Assembly (NCBI GenBank): GCA_016193115.1
Contig: JACPSV010000123.1
Location: forward strand, 1 to 6,005
Direction of reading: 5' to 3'
Length of the DNA stretch: 6,005 nt
Source of the DNA: Elusimicrobiota bacterium
GTDB lineage: Bacteria; Elusimicrobiota; Elusimicrobia; 2-02-FULL-39-32
The stretch's first letter is position 1. Each line of letters begins with the position of its first letter. Below are positions 5,883 to 6,005 of this stretch, one piece after another. The notes beneath the pieces were generated by a model that was not told the DNA's origin, searched no databases, and saw only the letters and a list, made by a program, of their open reading frames with translations. A program made the translations under genes and the position numbers.

Positions 5883-6005
5883 ATGGCAATCAATCTTCAT
5901 CCGCATGCGATGGACCGCTTGATAGAGCGCGGGGCAACGAAAGCCGAAGTCATAGAAACGGTTCGTATTGGGGAAATCTTTCCAGCAAAATATGGAAGGA
6001 TTGGA
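5883..6005 (+). CDS. DUF4258-type small protein, 3'-partial
   Basis: Only the first 41 codons are in the window and the frame is open at the right edge. The visible sequence, with HPHAMDRLIERGATKAEVIETVRIGE followed by an aromatic and basic segment (IFPAKYGR), fits the DUF4258 pattern of a His-Ala start, an 'R...RGit..eV...i..G' helix pair and then a beta strand. Members of this family are small proteins often found beside candidate antitoxins such as YgiT-type zinc-finger proteins, which makes a toxin-like role plausible but unproven. The ATG at 5883 is chosen because the homologous pattern begins within a few residues of it and an extended -10 element lies just upstream. There is no clear Shine-Dalgarno beyond a weak TTGAGA. 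Confidence 0.65.
   Translation, partial: MAINLHPHAMDRLIERGATKAEVIETVRIGEIFPAKYGRIG

Overview
The window looks like bacterial chromosome of moderate GC. It is dominated by one very large gene on the + strand (2..4654, open at the left edge), followed by a compact set of small genes on the same strand: a Phd/YefM-type antitoxin, a PIN-domain (VapC-like) toxin, a Rieske ferredoxin, and the start of a DUF4258-type protein cut by the right edge. The giant multidomain protein, the toxin-antitoxin pair and the dispersed palindromic repeats suggest an uncultivated, environmental Gram-negative-type lineage. Omnitrophota-like candidate phyla or deltaproteobacteria-like groups are my guess from protein style only, with low confidence.

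Region 2..4654 encodes at least 1550 residues. The order is: a MoxR/dynein-type AAA+ ATPase, a beta-rich spacer, a transglutaminase-like cysteine domain with an intact Cys-His-Asp set, a Gly/Glu-rich linker, a von Willebrand factor A (VWA) domain with an intact MIDAS, two predicted membrane segments, an HExxH metallopeptidase-like segment, and about 370 residues I cannot assign. AAA+, transglutaminase and VWA proteins are normally separate neighbours in MoxR-type operons; here they are one chain. A dRS3-like palindromic repeat (3433..3550) lies in frame inside this gene and is translated. A G9 tract (3012..3020) lies exactly at the first membrane segment.

Region 4655..4805 is intergenic. It holds a second dispersed repeat with nested inverted repeats (4665..4730), then a near-consensus sigma-70 promoter (4754..4782) whose -10 box overlaps a 6+2+6 palindrome, as expected for an autoregulated toxin-antitoxin operon.

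Region 4806..5837 reads as one transcription unit. Antitoxin and toxin overlap by four bases (GTGA), and the Rieske ferredoxin starts 13 bases after the toxin stop with its own strong ribosome binding site. An extended -10 promoter (5862..5870) probably drives the last, partial gene (5883..6005). The toxin-antitoxin pair forms one functional unit. The ferredoxin probably shares its transcript without sharing its function. Nothing links these small genes functionally to the giant protein.
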